From NCBI RefSeq assembly GCF_000938305.1, contig NZ_JYMT01000025.1, positions 1 to 64,000 on the forward strand: a stretch of DNA of 64,000 nucleotides. The letters run 5' to 3'. Origin of the DNA: Bradyrhizobium sp. LTSP885. Its GTDB lineage: Bacteria; Pseudomonadota; Alphaproteobacteria; Rhizobiales; Xanthobacteraceae. Every line of letters begins with the position of its first letter. Within the stretch, counting starts at the first letter, position 1. Made by a program: the position numbers and the translations under genes. Under the pieces are notes generated by a model that searched no databases, was not told the DNA's origin, and was given only the letters and a program-made list of their open reading frames with translations. This document shows positions 44,175 to 52,178 of the stretch, piece after piece.

Positions 44175-44636
44175 ATGTCCGACGACGTCACCATCCGCTT
44201 CGTTACCCGGCAGGACTACGCTCAGTGGCTTCCTCTGTGGGACGGCTACAACGCGTTCTACGGTCGGTCAGGGCCGACGGCGCTGGCGCCCGAGATCACC
44301 GCGATGACGTGGCAGCGTTTCTTCGACGCCTATGAGCCGGTGCATGCGCTGGTCGCCGAGCGGGACGGCAGACTGCTCGGGCTGACGCACTATTTGTTTC
44401 ACCGCTCGACGACGGCGATCGAACCGACATGTTACCTGCAGGATCTCTTCACCGACGCGGCCGCGCGCGTCAAAGGCGTCGGCCGCGCTTTGATCAACGG
44501 CGTCTACGCGCAGGCGAAGCTCGCAGGCTCGCCGCGGGTCTACTGGCAGACCCACGAGACCAACCGCACCGCCATGCAGCTCTACGACAAGGTCGCGGAG
44601 AAGCCGGGCTTCGTCATCTATCGCCAAGTCTTTTGA
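44175..44636 (+). CDS. GNAT-family N-acetyltransferase
   Basis: A 153-residue acetyltransferase: SDDVTIRFVTRQDYAQWLPL start, the substrate-facing TWQRFFDAYEPVHALVAERD, and the acetyl-CoA loop DLFTDAAARVKGVGRALINGVY (V-K-G-V-G-R-A). The C-terminal QTHETNRTAMQLYDKVAEKP is also typical. Its substrate is unknown. It lies 90 bases after the PAS gene on the same strand. Confidence 0.9.
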   Translation: MSDDVTIRFVTRQDYAQWLPLWDGYNAFYGRSGPTALAPEITAMTWQRFFDAYEPVHALVAERDGRLLGLTHYLFHRSTTAIEPTCYLQDLFTDAAARVKGVGRALINGVYAQAKLAGSPRVYWQTHETNRTAMQLYDKVAEKPGFVIYRQVF

Positions 44637-44640
44637 ATAC

Positions 44641-44707
44641 CACTTCTGAGTCCAAGTCTTCTGAGCACCGCTTCTGAGCACCGCTTCTGAGTGTGGCTTC
44701 TGAGCGC
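44641..44707. repeat. Imperfect tandem repeat CTTCTGAG
   Basis: The unit CTTCTGAGCACCG (13 bases) appears about five times in a row with variation, immediately after the GNAT stop. It is unusual among the palindromic repeats of this window. Possible roles are a leader region of the downstream RNA or replication slippage; neither is shown. Confidence 0.6.
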
Positions 44708-44715
44708 GTCTCCGA

Positions 44716-44861
44716 AGCCCTGTGGATAAGATCAGATGTCACCGGGGCGTTACAAAGCCCGGCTAGGTTTCGCCTTGCGTAAGATCAGGCCCCCCGTCTC
44801 GGATCTCGCGCCCCGAGCGGTCCCCGTCAGTCGCCGCGTCTGACCGGGACCGCTTTTTTTT
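44716..44861 (+). ncRNA. Candidate small RNA ending in strong terminator
   Basis: Between the tandem repeat and the aldo-keto reductase gene, about 145 bases can fold into successive hairpins: CCGGG/CCCGG (around 44742-44763), CTCGG/CCGAG (about 44799-44815) and the terminator at 44816-44861. No ORF is present on the plus strand. The layout (leader, internal hairpins, terminator before the next promoter) is typical for intergenic bacterial sRNAs. I do not recognise the family and cannot place a promoter. Alternatively it could simply be the terminator region of the GNAT gene. Confidence 0.4.
44816..44861 (+). terminator. Strong rho-independent terminator
   Basis: A 15-base arm AGCGGTCCCCGTCAG (44816-44830) pairs with CTGACCGGGACCGCT (44840-44854), with one mismatch, around a 9-base loop. 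It is followed directly by a run of eight T (44854-44861). It is the strongest terminator in the window and lies 103 bases before the aldo-keto reductase start. Confidence 0.95.
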
Positions 44862-44963
44862 GCGCCATTGCCATGCGCCGTACGCGGCCGGAGCGCACCT
44901 TGCCGGGCGAAGAGCCGCGCGCCACAATGCGCCCGCCTCGCTTCTCCCCCACAGGATTGTCTC

Positions 44964-45905
44964 ATGGAAATTCGTAATCTCGGCGGCTCCGGCCTGCGCG
45001 TGTCCGCGGTCGGCATCGGCTGCAACAATTTCGGCCAACGCACCGATCTGGAGACCTCGCGCAAGGTGATCCACAAGGCGATCGACCTCGGCATCACCCT
45101 GTTCGACACCGCGGACATCTACGCCGGGATGGGCGGTTCGGAAACCGTGCTCGGCACGGTGCTGGGCGACCGCCGCAAGGACATCGTGCTGGCCACCAAA
45201 TACTCCAAGCCGATGGCGGCCGACGGCACCAAGCAGGGCGCCTCACGGCGCTACATCATGTCGGCGGTGGAAGCGAGCCTGACCCGGCTGAAGACCGACT
45301 ACATCGATCTCTACCAGCAGCACGATTACGATCCCTTGACGCCGATCGACGAGACCTTGCGCGCGCTCGACGATCTCGTCCGCCAGGGCAAGGTGCGCTA
45401 CATCGGCAATTCCAATTTCCCGGCATGGCGCATCGCCGAGGCCGAGTACGTCGCGCGCGCGATGAACGTCGTCCGCTTCGTCTCCTGCCAGGACGAATAC
45501 AGTCTCGTGGTGCGCGACATCGAAAAGGATCTGCTACCGGCGGCGAAGGAATACAATCTCGGCCTGCTGCCGTTCTTTCCACTCGCGAGCGGACTGCTCA
45601 CCGGAAAATACCAGCGCGGTGCGGCTGCCCCCGCTGACACCCGTTTCGGGAAAGCACCGGCGCTCAGGGATCGCTACGTCACAGCGCGTAACGAGGACAT
45701 CGTCGAGAAGCTGCAGGCTTTTGCGAAAGTGCGCGGCCACACCATGCTGGAGCTGGCGTTCTCGTGGCTCGCCGCGCGCCCGCAAGTCTCAAGCGTGATC
45801 GCCGGCGCCACCCGCGTCGAGCAGGTCGAGCAGAATGTGAAGGCGATCGACTGGAAGCTCTCCGCGGACGAGATCGCGGAGATCGATGGGATTACGAAGG
45901 CGTAA
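44964..45905 (+). CDS. Aldo/keto reductase
   Basis: A 313-residue NADPH-dependent oxidoreductase that reduces a carbonyl compound. The catalytic tetrad is visible: Asp48 and Tyr53 in FDTADIYAG, Lys79 in LATKYSKP, and His in LYQQHDYDP. The cofactor-binding C-terminal segment is SSVIAGATRVEQVEQNVKAI. It starts with EIRNLGGSGLRVSAVGIGCN at ATG 44964. The substrate is unknown. A strong terminator lies just upstream, so it has its own promoter in the 100 bases between. Confidence 0.93.
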   Translation: MEIRNLGGSGLRVSAVGIGCNNFGQRTDLETSRKVIHKAIDLGITLFDTADIYAGMGGSETVLGTVLGDRRKDIVLATKYSKPMAADGTKQGASRRYIMSAVEASLTRLKTDYIDLYQQHDYDPLTPIDETLRALDDLVRQGKVRYIGNSNFPAWRIAEAEYVARAMNVVRFVSCQDEYSLVVRDIEKDLLPAAKEYNLGLLPFFPLASGLLTGKYQRGAAAPADTRFGKAPALRDRYVTARNEDIVEKLQAFAKVRGHTMLELAFSWLAARPQVSSVIAGATRVEQVEQNVKAIDWKLSADEIAEIDGITKA

Positions 45906-45929
45906 CCGCCGCGAAGATGTACCCACAGC

Positions 45930-45955
45930 GTCGTCCCGGCGCAGGCCGGGACGAC
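45930..45955. repeat. GTCGTCCCGGC hairpin repeat, third copy
   Basis: Inverted arms GTCGTCCCGGC and GCCGGGACGAC around GCAG. Same unit as at 15345 and 33167. It separates the convergent aldo-keto reductase and DUF1501 genes. Confidence 0.7.
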
Positions 45956-45975
45956 ATCGAATTTGTGGCTCGCGC

Positions 45976-47199
45976 TTACGCCACCAGCCCCTTCATCGGC
46001 TTCACCGGGCTGCTATCCGGAAACACCGTCTCCGCCAGCGCGCGCTCGCCGACGCCGAGTTGGTCGTGCAGCACGCCCTTGATCACCGCGCGCAGGTCGG
46101 TGGTCGGGGCGAGGTCGCGGGCCTGGTAGAGATTGGCGGGCTTTAGGCCCGGCCAGTCCGTGATCATCCGGCCGCCTTTGACCGCGCCACCGGCGAGCAG
46201 CGCAATGGTGCCGGTGCCGTGGTCGGTGCCTTCGGTGCCGTTGATGCGCGCGGTGCGGCCGAATTCGGTGGCGACCACGATCACGGTGTCACGCCAGCGA
46301 TCGCCGAGGCCGCTTTCGAATTCCGCCAGCGCGCCGTCGAGGCCGCCGAGCAGTTGCGCGAGACGGCCGACCGGGCCGCCCTCATTGGCGTGGGTGTCCC
46401 AGCCATCGAAGGCGAGCGCGCCGATCCGCGGGCCGTCATCGGCCGCCATCAATTTGGCGGCGCCGCGCGCTACCAGCCGCATCGCGGCCACGCCGCCTGC
46501 GCCCGGCTTCGGCTTCATGTCGTCGCCCTGCGCCTGCTTCTCGAGCTGCAGCCCCTGCGTCAAGGCGCTCGCCAGCATGGGATCGCGGTGCTGATAGAGA
46601 TCGAGCAGCCGCATCGCGGTGTCGTCGGCAGCCTGCGGCAGTGCGACCGGCGCCCAACCGACCGTGGGCGCCGCACCGCGCAGCACCAGCGGCGTGGTCG
46701 GACCGACCGCGAGCGCGCTCATCACCCGATCGCCTTTCGGCAGCGCCTCCAACGCGCGGTTGAGCCAGCCGGACTGCACCCGGCCCGGGCCGGCAAAGCC
46801 GCTTTCGAGCACGTCCTGCCCATCGAAGTGTGAACGATCGCGATACGAGGTCGCGACCGCGTGGACCACCGCGGCCTGTTTGGCGCGATACATCCGCGCG
46901 AACTCCGGCATCGCCGGGTGCAGGCCGAAAAACGGATCGAGCATTACGGCCGCATTCGGCCCATCGGCACGCAGTGCGATGGCGCCATGGAGAGCGGCAT
47001 AGTCAGGATCGCCGATCGGCGCGACGGTGGCGAGACCGTCGAGCGCGCCGCGCAGGATCACGACGACGAGCCTGGGATCGCGGCCATCGGCGGCGCGTGC
47101 GAATTTCGGCAAATAGGCCCAGGCCGCAAACGACGCGCCACCGAGCAGCAGCGCGCGGCGTGACGTCGCCTGCGTCATCAAGCTCTCACAGCACTCCAT
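45976..47199 (-). CDS. Tat-exported DUF1501 protein
   Basis: A 407-residue protein with a twin-arginine signal (SRRALLLGGASFAAW), so probably periplasmic. The mature part has the DUF1501 hallmarks LVVVILRGALDGLATVAPIG, AFDGWDTHANEG and VVATEFGRTARINGTEGTDH, which belong to the alkaline-phosphatase/sulfatase fold. GGAGG lies 5 bases before ATG 47199, so this start is preferred to ATG 47178. It begins 2 bases after the stop of the DUF1800 gene, so the two are one operon. Such pairs are common; the substrate is unknown. Confidence 0.9.
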   Translation of the reverse strand: MECCESLMTQATSRRALLLGGASFAAWAYLPKFARAADGRDPRLVVVILRGALDGLATVAPIGDPDYAALHGAIALRADGPNAAVMLDPFFGLHPAMPEFARMYRAKQAAVVHAVATSYRDRSHFDGQDVLESGFAGPGRVQSGWLNRALEALPKGDRVMSALAVGPTTPLVLRGAAPTVGWAPVALPQAADDTAMRLLDLYQHRDPMLASALTQGLQLEKQAQGDDMKPKPGAGGVAAMRLVARGAAKLMAADDGPRIGALAFDGWDTHANEGGPVGRLAQLLGGLDGALAEFESGLGDRWRDTVIVVATEFGRTARINGTEGTDHGTGTIALLAGGAVKGGRMITDWPGLKPANLYQARDLAPTTDLRAVIKGVLHDQLGVGERALAETVFPDSSPVKPMKGLVA

Positions 47200-47201
47200 C
47201 G

Positions 47202-48764
47202 TCACCTCCTCTGGAATTCCGGCGACATCAACAACAGCGCCAGCGCCTGCTGGCGGGATTCCGCGCGCTCGATGGTGCGCCGCGTCTCCGGCGATGCGGC
47301 GTCCGCGGCGACCAGTTCGAGCAGATCGCGCGGATCGAGCCGGTCGGCGAGCTGGGAGGCTGTCTGCGCGGAGATATCGAGCCTGAGCTTGAGACCCTCG
47401 GGCGCCGCCCAGGCCGCGCTGGTATCGGGAAAGCCGTTCGGACCGGCGGGCGACCACAGCGGCTGACCGAGCACGTTGAGACCGTTGAGATAGCGGCCGG
47501 GATCTTCCGGGTTGCGCGCCAGCAGGCGGCCGGAGGCGATCAGGAATTCGTAGGGCGAGCGCATCTTGGTCAGCGGCGCCTGCCAGGCGTCGCTGGAATC
47601 GACCAGCGTGGTGGCGAGCGCCTTGAGGTCGCCATCGGTTTTGGTGAAGACATCCTGCAGCTTTGCGATCAGCGCGGGCGGCGGATCATCTGCGACGAAA
47701 TGGCGCGCGAACTTGGTCGCGATAAATTTTGCGGTCGAGGGATGCTGCGCGATGTCAGATAGCACCGCCTCGCCCTGCGCGACGCCGTTTGGCGGATAGC
47801 TCTTGCCCAGCACAGACTGCGGGCCGGGCTCGTGCGCATTGGCGTTGAACACGAAGGTACCTGGCGTGCCGAGCTGGCCTTGCCGTCCGGCAAAGGTCCA
47901 TCCCGTGATGACGCGTGCAAACGACGTCACGTCGTCCTGGGTGTAGCCGCCGCTGACGCCGAGCGTGTGCAATTCCATGATCTCGCGCGCGAGGTTCTCG
48001 TTCAGACCGCGCTTGCGGTTGATGCCGGCGCGCGAATCCGGGCCCAGCGATTGCTGGTTATCGAGGAAGAACAGCATCGCCGGGTGTTGTTCGACCGCCT
48101 TCAGCATGTCGGCAAAACGACCCAGCACATGCGGGCGGATCGCCTCGCGCTCGAACGAGCCCGCCCACATCCGCGCCAGCGCGCCCTTGTTGGCGGAGAT
48201 GCAGAAGTGATTGGACCAGAACACCACCAGCCGCTCGACGAAGCCGCAATCGGCGACCACACCGCGTTGCAGCCGCGCCAGCGCCTCGGCACGAAATGTC
48301 TTCTGGATGATGTTGAGCGGCTGCGCCGGCGGCTTCGGCGGATCGACCGCGGGCTGCATCGTCCCGGCCGGTGTCATCGCCGCGTTGGCATTCTCCGCCG
48401 ACTGCATCGTCGGGTCCTTCGCCGTGATCTCCTTGGCGATGGTGGAGAGCGACAGATTGCGCCGCTGCGGCACCGGCTCGGACGATGACTGCGGCGCCGT
48501 CTCGCCGGCGGCCGGTTGCGCCGCCTTCGCGGCGTCGCGGGCCTGTTGGATCTCGAACTGATAGTCGAACACCTGCTTGCCGAGTGCGGCGGTCGAGAGC
48601 AGGCCGGGAACCTCGAGCAGCGCGCCGTCGGGACGCGCGAGCTCGGCCTTGACGAAGCCGCGCGGATCGGAGGCCGCATTGACGAAATCGCCGGATGCGC
48701 CACCACGGGCTCCGAATCCGAACCGATTGAGGGCAACCAGCGCTGCTTGCGAATCGCGGGCCAT
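47202..48764 (-). CDS. DUF1800 protein
   Basis: This 520-residue protein has the DUF1800 layout: an N-terminal LNRFGFGARGG motif, a Gln/Ala/Pro-rich linker (about 75-150), the central VERLVVFWSNHFCISANKGA, and NENLAREIMELHTLGVSGGY near the middle. It ends in LLLMSPEFQRR. No clear signal peptide is visible, although export with its Tat-targeted partner is plausible. DUF1800 and DUF1501 genes are almost always adjacent, and here the reading frames are separated by two bases. Biochemical role unknown. Confidence 0.9.
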   Translation of the reverse strand: MARDSQAALVALNRFGFGARGGASGDFVNAASDPRGFVKAELARPDGALLEVPGLLSTAALGKQVFDYQFEIQQARDAAKAAQPAAGETAPQSSSEPVPQRRNLSLSTIAKEITAKDPTMQSAENANAAMTPAGTMQPAVDPPKPPAQPLNIIQKTFRAEALARLQRGVVADCGFVERLVVFWSNHFCISANKGALARMWAGSFEREAIRPHVLGRFADMLKAVEQHPAMLFFLDNQQSLGPDSRAGINRKRGLNENLAREIMELHTLGVSGGYTQDDVTSFARVITGWTFAGRQGQLGTPGTFVFNANAHEPGPQSVLGKSYPPNGVAQGEAVLSDIAQHPSTAKFIATKFARHFVADDPPPALIAKLQDVFTKTDGDLKALATTLVDSSDAWQAPLTKMRSPYEFLIASGRLLARNPEDPGRYLNGLNVLGQPLWSPAGPNGFPDTSAAWAAPEGLKLRLDISAQTASQLADRLDPRDLLELVAADAASPETRRTIERAESRQQALALLLMSPEFQRR

Positions 48765-48887
48765 CGCAGTTTCCTTGGGGATTCCCTTGGCAGGTTATCC
48801 CTTGTATGATTTGCGATCATAGCGCGGTTCGGGATGAACCCGAGATTAATTCCAGCATTAAATCGCGGTTAGAATGTTCATCTCGTC

Positions 48888-49091
48888 ATGACAGACCGAT
48901 CCCAACAGTCTTCGCCTCGGCGGCTCGTCTGCGCGAATTGCAGCACCGGGTTTTCCTGCACGCTCGGCGGTCCCTGCTGGTGTTCCGATGAAAGCTTTCG
49001 CCTGCCGATGCCGACTGACGGCGGCGACTGCCTGTGCCCGTCATGCTTGCGGAAACTGGCGGAACAACACGCAAGCGCGAGTGCCACATGA
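48888..49091 (+). CDS. Cysteine-rich CWC-family protein
   Basis: A 67-residue zinc-binding protein with eight cysteines (C15, C18, C24, C30, C32, C48, C50, C53). The CWC triplet, with CANC upstream and CLCPSC downstream, matches the cysteine-rich CWC family. It probably binds one or two zinc ions. ATG 48888 starts TDRSQQS. The last bases overlap the HAD gene (ATGA), indicating coupled translation, though their shared job is unknown. Confidence 0.85.
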   Translation: MTDRSQQSSPRRLVCANCSTGFSCTLGGPCWCSDESFRLPMPTDGGDCLCPSCLRKLAEQHASASAT

Positions 49092-49777
49092 GCAGGCAAT
49101 GGACTATCGACGCCGTCCTGCTCGACATGGACGGCACGCTGCTCGACACCGAGAAGGTCTATTTCGACAGCCTGGTCGCGGCGCTGACCGCATTCGACTA
49201 CGGTGAGGATGCCGTCGCGCTCTGCCATTCCATGGTCGGCCTGCCCGGGCCGGTCTGCGAGGCCATGCTGCTCGAGCACTATGGTCCGACATTTCCAATG
49301 GCCGAGATCAATCAGGCGTTCCTCGTTCATCGCGACGAGATGATGCGATCGGGCCTGCCGCTCAAGCCAGGCACGCTGGCGCTGCTCGATGCGCTGGCCG
49401 CCGCCGATTGCCCGATGGCGATCGTAACCGCGTCGTCGCGCCGCGGCGCCGAGCGCAACCTCGCACTCGCCGGCATCCGCGAACGCTTCGACACGCTGCT
49501 GACGCTCGACGACGTGACACGCGGCAAGCCGGACCCGGAGCTCTATCTGAAGGCGGCCGCGCATCTCGGCGTGACGCCCGCGGCCTGCATCGCCGTGGAG
49601 GATTCTAACCATGGTGTCACTGCCGCCCATGCCGCCGGCGCCATCACGCTGATGGTCCCCGACATCGCGCCGCCCACCGAAGAGACCCGCGCAAAATGCG
49701 CAGCCGTGCTGCCAGACCTCAACGCGGTGCTGGCGATGTTGCAGGAAAGAGGCGTGCTCACACGGCGGCCTCAATAG
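49088..49777 (+). CDS. HAD-superfamily hydrolase
   Basis: A 229-residue phosphatase-like protein. HAD motifs: I is VLLDMDGTLLDTE (nucleophile Asp), II is IVTASSR, III contains GKPDPELYL (Lys), and IV is VEDSNHGVTAA (acidic residues). The cap domain sits between motifs I and II, as in phosphoglycolate-phosphatase and beta-phosphoglucomutase types. ATG 49088 overlaps the CWC gene stop. Its substrate is unknown. Confidence 0.92.
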   Translation: MSRQWTIDAVLLDMDGTLLDTEKVYFDSLVAALTAFDYGEDAVALCHSMVGLPGPVCEAMLLEHYGPTFPMAEINQAFLVHRDEMMRSGLPLKPGTLALLDALAAADCPMAIVTASSRRGAERNLALAGIRERFDTLLTLDDVTRGKPDPELYLKAAAHLGVTPAACIAVEDSNHGVTAAHAAGAITLMVPDIAPPTEETRAKCAAVLPDLNAVLAMLQERGVLTRRPQ

Positions 49778-49778
49778 G

Positions 49779-49895
49779 CGTCATTGCGAGCAAAGCGAAG
49801 CAATCCATCGTCCCGCATATTTGAAGCGATGGATTGCTTCGTCGCTTCAGCGCAAAATTGTTTTGCAATTTTGTCACCAGTTCCTCGCAATGACG
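49779..49895. repeat. CGTCATTGCGAG palindromic repeat, copy D
   Basis: Starts CGTCATTGCGAGCAAAGCG and ends CTCGCAATGACG, with GCAATCCATCG/CGATGGATTGC arms and the CGCAAAATTG/CAATTTTG hairpin also found in copy A. It begins 2 bases after the HAD stop codon. Confidence 0.85.
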
Positions 49896-50015
49896 GAAGC
49901 CGATCGGCCAGGGCGTGTGCCCAAGAGAGTCCGCTTTTGAGGGTAAGGCTTGGCCATCATGGACCGCTTTTGAACCATTGCAGACCTCAAGAAGACTTGG
50001 CATCGTGGTGCTTTG

Positions 50016-50153
50016 ATGAGCGATCAGCCTGCGAATACGCGTAAACGGAAGACGTCAGGGCTTTGCGCACTTTGTTTGATTGTTGGTTGTCTTGTATTCA
50101 ACCGAGCCGAGGCATGCGTGGTCACGAGTGTCGCAATTCGGATTTTGGACTAG
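50016..50153 (+). CDS. Possible short exported peptide, low-GC region
   Basis: An open frame of 45 residues in low-GC DNA: a basic start (SDQPANTRKRKTSG), a hydrophobic, Cys-rich stretch (LCALCLIVGCLVFN), and a short tail (RAEACVVTSVAIRILD). The layout suggests a signal peptide with a truncated mature part. It could be a remnant of a secreted protein or a chance frame. It ends at 50153, overlapping by 4 bases the end of the 50150-50518 gene. Confidence 0.25.
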   Translation: MSDQPANTRKRKTSGLCALCLIVGCLVFNRAEACVVTSVAIRILD

Positions 50154-50518
50154 CCTCTCCTAAGTATCCCTCTGGCCAAGACGGCCAACGGAACCGTGAG
50201 GAAGAGGGTCATTTCATGCAATCGGGCGTAGGTGTAGGTAGCCTCGCTCACTTCGACGAGCTTCCCCAAATGCCCAACGTAGTAGTGCCCATCAATTACG
50301 CCCCCCTTGAGTGCGTCCCCGCCTACTATTGCAAGGGCTACAATGAAGATCGAAATGATGTTCGCTATGCACAGAGCCAAAAGCACTTGAAGGAATCGGC
50401 GTCCGAATTTTGACATCCACGAAATCCTGATCGCACCCAGAGACTCCCTCAGCTGGCGGCCCCTTTTATTATCAAGCCAAGCCTGCGATGTCTCCTTGTG
50501 CCCAATACCGACGTACAT
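50150..50518 (-). CDS. Small membrane protein of unknown family
   Basis: A 122-residue frame with two membrane helices (LQVLLALCIANIISIFIVAL and LFLTVPLAVLARGIL) and a soluble segment between them. Codon use and base composition are lower in GC than the neighbouring genes, suggesting transferred DNA. ATG 50518 opens a basic N-terminus; ATG 50416 (SKFGRRFLQV) is a possible shorter start. The family is unknown. Confidence 0.5.
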   Translation of the reverse strand: MYVGIGHKETSQAWLDNKRGRQLRESLGAIRISWMSKFGRRFLQVLLALCIANIISIFIVALAIVGGDALKGGVIDGHYYVGHLGKLVEVSEATYTYARLHEMTLFLTVPLAVLARGILRRG

Positions 50519-50543
50519 TCGGTCCGAATTCTATGTCCTCTGC

Positions 50544-51176
50544 TCAAAGCATAGCGGACGCGGCCTTTGTGCGTACGCCTTGCCGCCGTTTCCGCCTCGG
50601 CGTCGCCAACGCCGTCTCGATCAGCGTGCGCGCCGCCTCACCTGCCGTCTCCATGTAGCTGGCGTCGCGATGCAACAGCACGACGGCGAACGAGCCGTCG
50701 AGCAGCAGCAGGATCTGGCGCGCCAACTTCAGCGGATCGGTGATGCCTTCCTCATCGAAGGTCGTGCGCAGCCAATCCTCGAACTTCTTCTTGTGCGCGG
50801 CACCGATCCTGATCGCGGGATGGCCGGGCATGTTGGCGAGCTCGGCCGAGGTGCGCAGAAAGCCGCAGCCCTTCCATTTCGGGTGCCGCGCCGCGCGGGC
50901 GAGATTGCGGAAGATCGCTTCGACCTGCTCGGGAAGGCCACCTTCGGCTTCCGCGAACCATTTCCGGAACAGCGCGAGATTGGGCTGGTCGCGCGCGGCG
51001 AGATAGGCGGCGACGAGATCGTCCTTGCTCTTGAAGTGATAATACAGCGTGCGCTTGGTGAGGCCGGCCTTGGCCGCCACCTCGTCGACGCTGACGCGCC
51101 TGATACCTTCATTATAGAACAGCGCGCTGGCCGCCTGGACGATGCGCTCGCGGGTGGGTTCGGAAAGTCTGGGCAT
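50544..51176 (-). CDS. TetR-family transcriptional regulator
   Basis: A 210-residue repressor. The DNA-binding region is RIVQAASALFYNEGIRRVSV, then AAKAGLTKRTLYYHFKSKDD, a clear TetR helix-turn-helix. The C-terminal region is basic and ends with an Ala/Ser tail. ATG 51176 begins PRLSEPTRER; an ATG at 51209 would add 11 odd residues. It is divergent from the enoyl-CoA hydratase gene at 51269, whose expression it probably governs. Confidence 0.93.
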   Translation of the reverse strand: MPRLSEPTRERIVQAASALFYNEGIRRVSVDEVAAKAGLTKRTLYYHFKSKDDLVAAYLAARDQPNLALFRKWFAEAEGGLPEQVEAIFRNLARAARHPKWKGCGFLRTSAELANMPGHPAIRIGAAHKKKFEDWLRTTFDEEGITDPLKLARQILLLLDGSFAVVLLHRDASYMETAGEAARTLIETALATPRRKRRQGVRTKAASAML

Positions 51177-51184
51177 CAGACGTA

Positions 51185-51208
51185 TGTATACCGACCAGTG
51201 AATATACA
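51185..51208. promoter_or_regulatory. Probable TetR operator
   Basis: In the 92-base gap between the TetR and enoyl-CoA hydratase genes, TGTATA (51185-51190) and TATACA (51203-51208) form a perfect 6-base inverted repeat with a 12-base spacer, inside an AT-rich patch. Its position between divergent genes fits an operator controlling both. Inferred from symmetry and context. Confidence 0.45.
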
Positions 51209-51268
51209 CAAATTGCCGTCGCCCCTACAGTCGTGCCAACCCCACATGCAAATGCCGGAGACCACGCC

Positions 51269-52060
51269 ATGACTGAACCCATTCTGCTCGAGATCGACGA
51301 CGGGATCGCGCTGATCACGCTGAACCGCCCGGAGAAGTTGAACGCATTGAGCTACGCGCTGATTGATCACCTGATGGCCGCACTCGACCGCATCGAGGGC
51401 GATGCGACGGTGCGCGCGGTGATCCTGACCGGCGCCGGCGAGCGCGCGTTTTCCGCCGGTGCCGACATCAAGGAATTCTCGGAAAGCGTGAGCCAAGGGC
51501 CCGCGATCGCGGTGCGCGATTTCGTCCGCCGCGGACAGGCGATGACCGCGCGGCTCGAGGCGTTCAGCAAGCCGGTCATCGCAGCGGTCAACGGGCTTGC
51601 CTTCGGCGGCGGCTGCGAGATCACCGAAGCCGTGCATCTCGCCATCGCCAGTGACAGGGCGCTGTTTGCAAAACCCGAGATCAAGCTCGGCATGCCGCCC
51701 ACCTTCGGCGGCACGCAACGGCTGCCTCGACTGGCGGGCCGCAAGCGCGGACTGGAGTTGCTGCTGACCGGCGATCCATTCTCGCCGGAGCACGCGCGCG
51801 AGATTGGGCTCATCAACACGATCGTGCCGCACGATCAGTTGCTGCCGGCCGCGCGGGAGCTGGCCGGCCGCATCACCAGGCATTCCCCGGGTGCCGTCGC
51901 CAGCACGATCACCGCGGTGACCCGCGGGCTTAATATGGCGATTGCGGAAGGATTGCTGGTCGAGAGCGAGCAGTTCGCAGCGCTGGTGCCGAGCCACGAT
52001 CTCGCCGAGGGGCTCGCGGCGTGGAATGAGCGGCGGGCGGCGACATATGTCGGGGGGTAG
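51269..52060 (+). CDS. Enoyl-CoA hydratase/isomerase-family protein
   Basis: A 263-residue crotonase that hydrates or isomerises enoyl-CoA. The oxyanion-hole segments are FSAGADIKEFS and VNGLAFGGGCEITEA. Both catalytic acids are present here: Glu in GGGCE and Glu in KPEIKLGMPP. ATG 51269 starts TEPILLEIDDGIALITLN. Divergent from the TetR gene, and likely repressed by it with a fatty-acid-like effector. The exact substrate is unknown. Confidence 0.93.
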   Translation: MTEPILLEIDDGIALITLNRPEKLNALSYALIDHLMAALDRIEGDATVRAVILTGAGERAFSAGADIKEFSESVSQGPAIAVRDFVRRGQAMTARLEAFSKPVIAAVNGLAFGGGCEITEAVHLAIASDRALFAKPEIKLGMPPTFGGTQRLPRLAGRKRGLELLLTGDPFSPEHAREIGLINTIVPHDQLLPAARELAGRITRHSPGAVASTITAVTRGLNMAIAEGLLVESEQFAALVPSHDLAEGLAAWNERRAATYVGG

Positions 52061-52077
52061 GTTCACTCACCTACATC

Positions 52078-52162
52078 CGTCATTGCGAGCGAAGCGAAGC
52101 AATCCATGCCTCCACACAAGGAAAGAATGGATTGCTTCGTCGCTTCGCTCCTCGCAATGACG
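52078..52162. repeat. CGTCATTGCGAG palindromic repeat, copy E
   Basis: The shortest full copy: begins CGTCATTGCGAGCGAAGCG, has GAAGCAATCCATG and ATGGATTGCTTCG arms, and ends CTCGCAATGACGG. It separates the enoyl-CoA hydratase and GST genes, which converge. Confidence 0.9.
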
Positions 52163-52178
52163 GCGGAGAGACCTCCGC

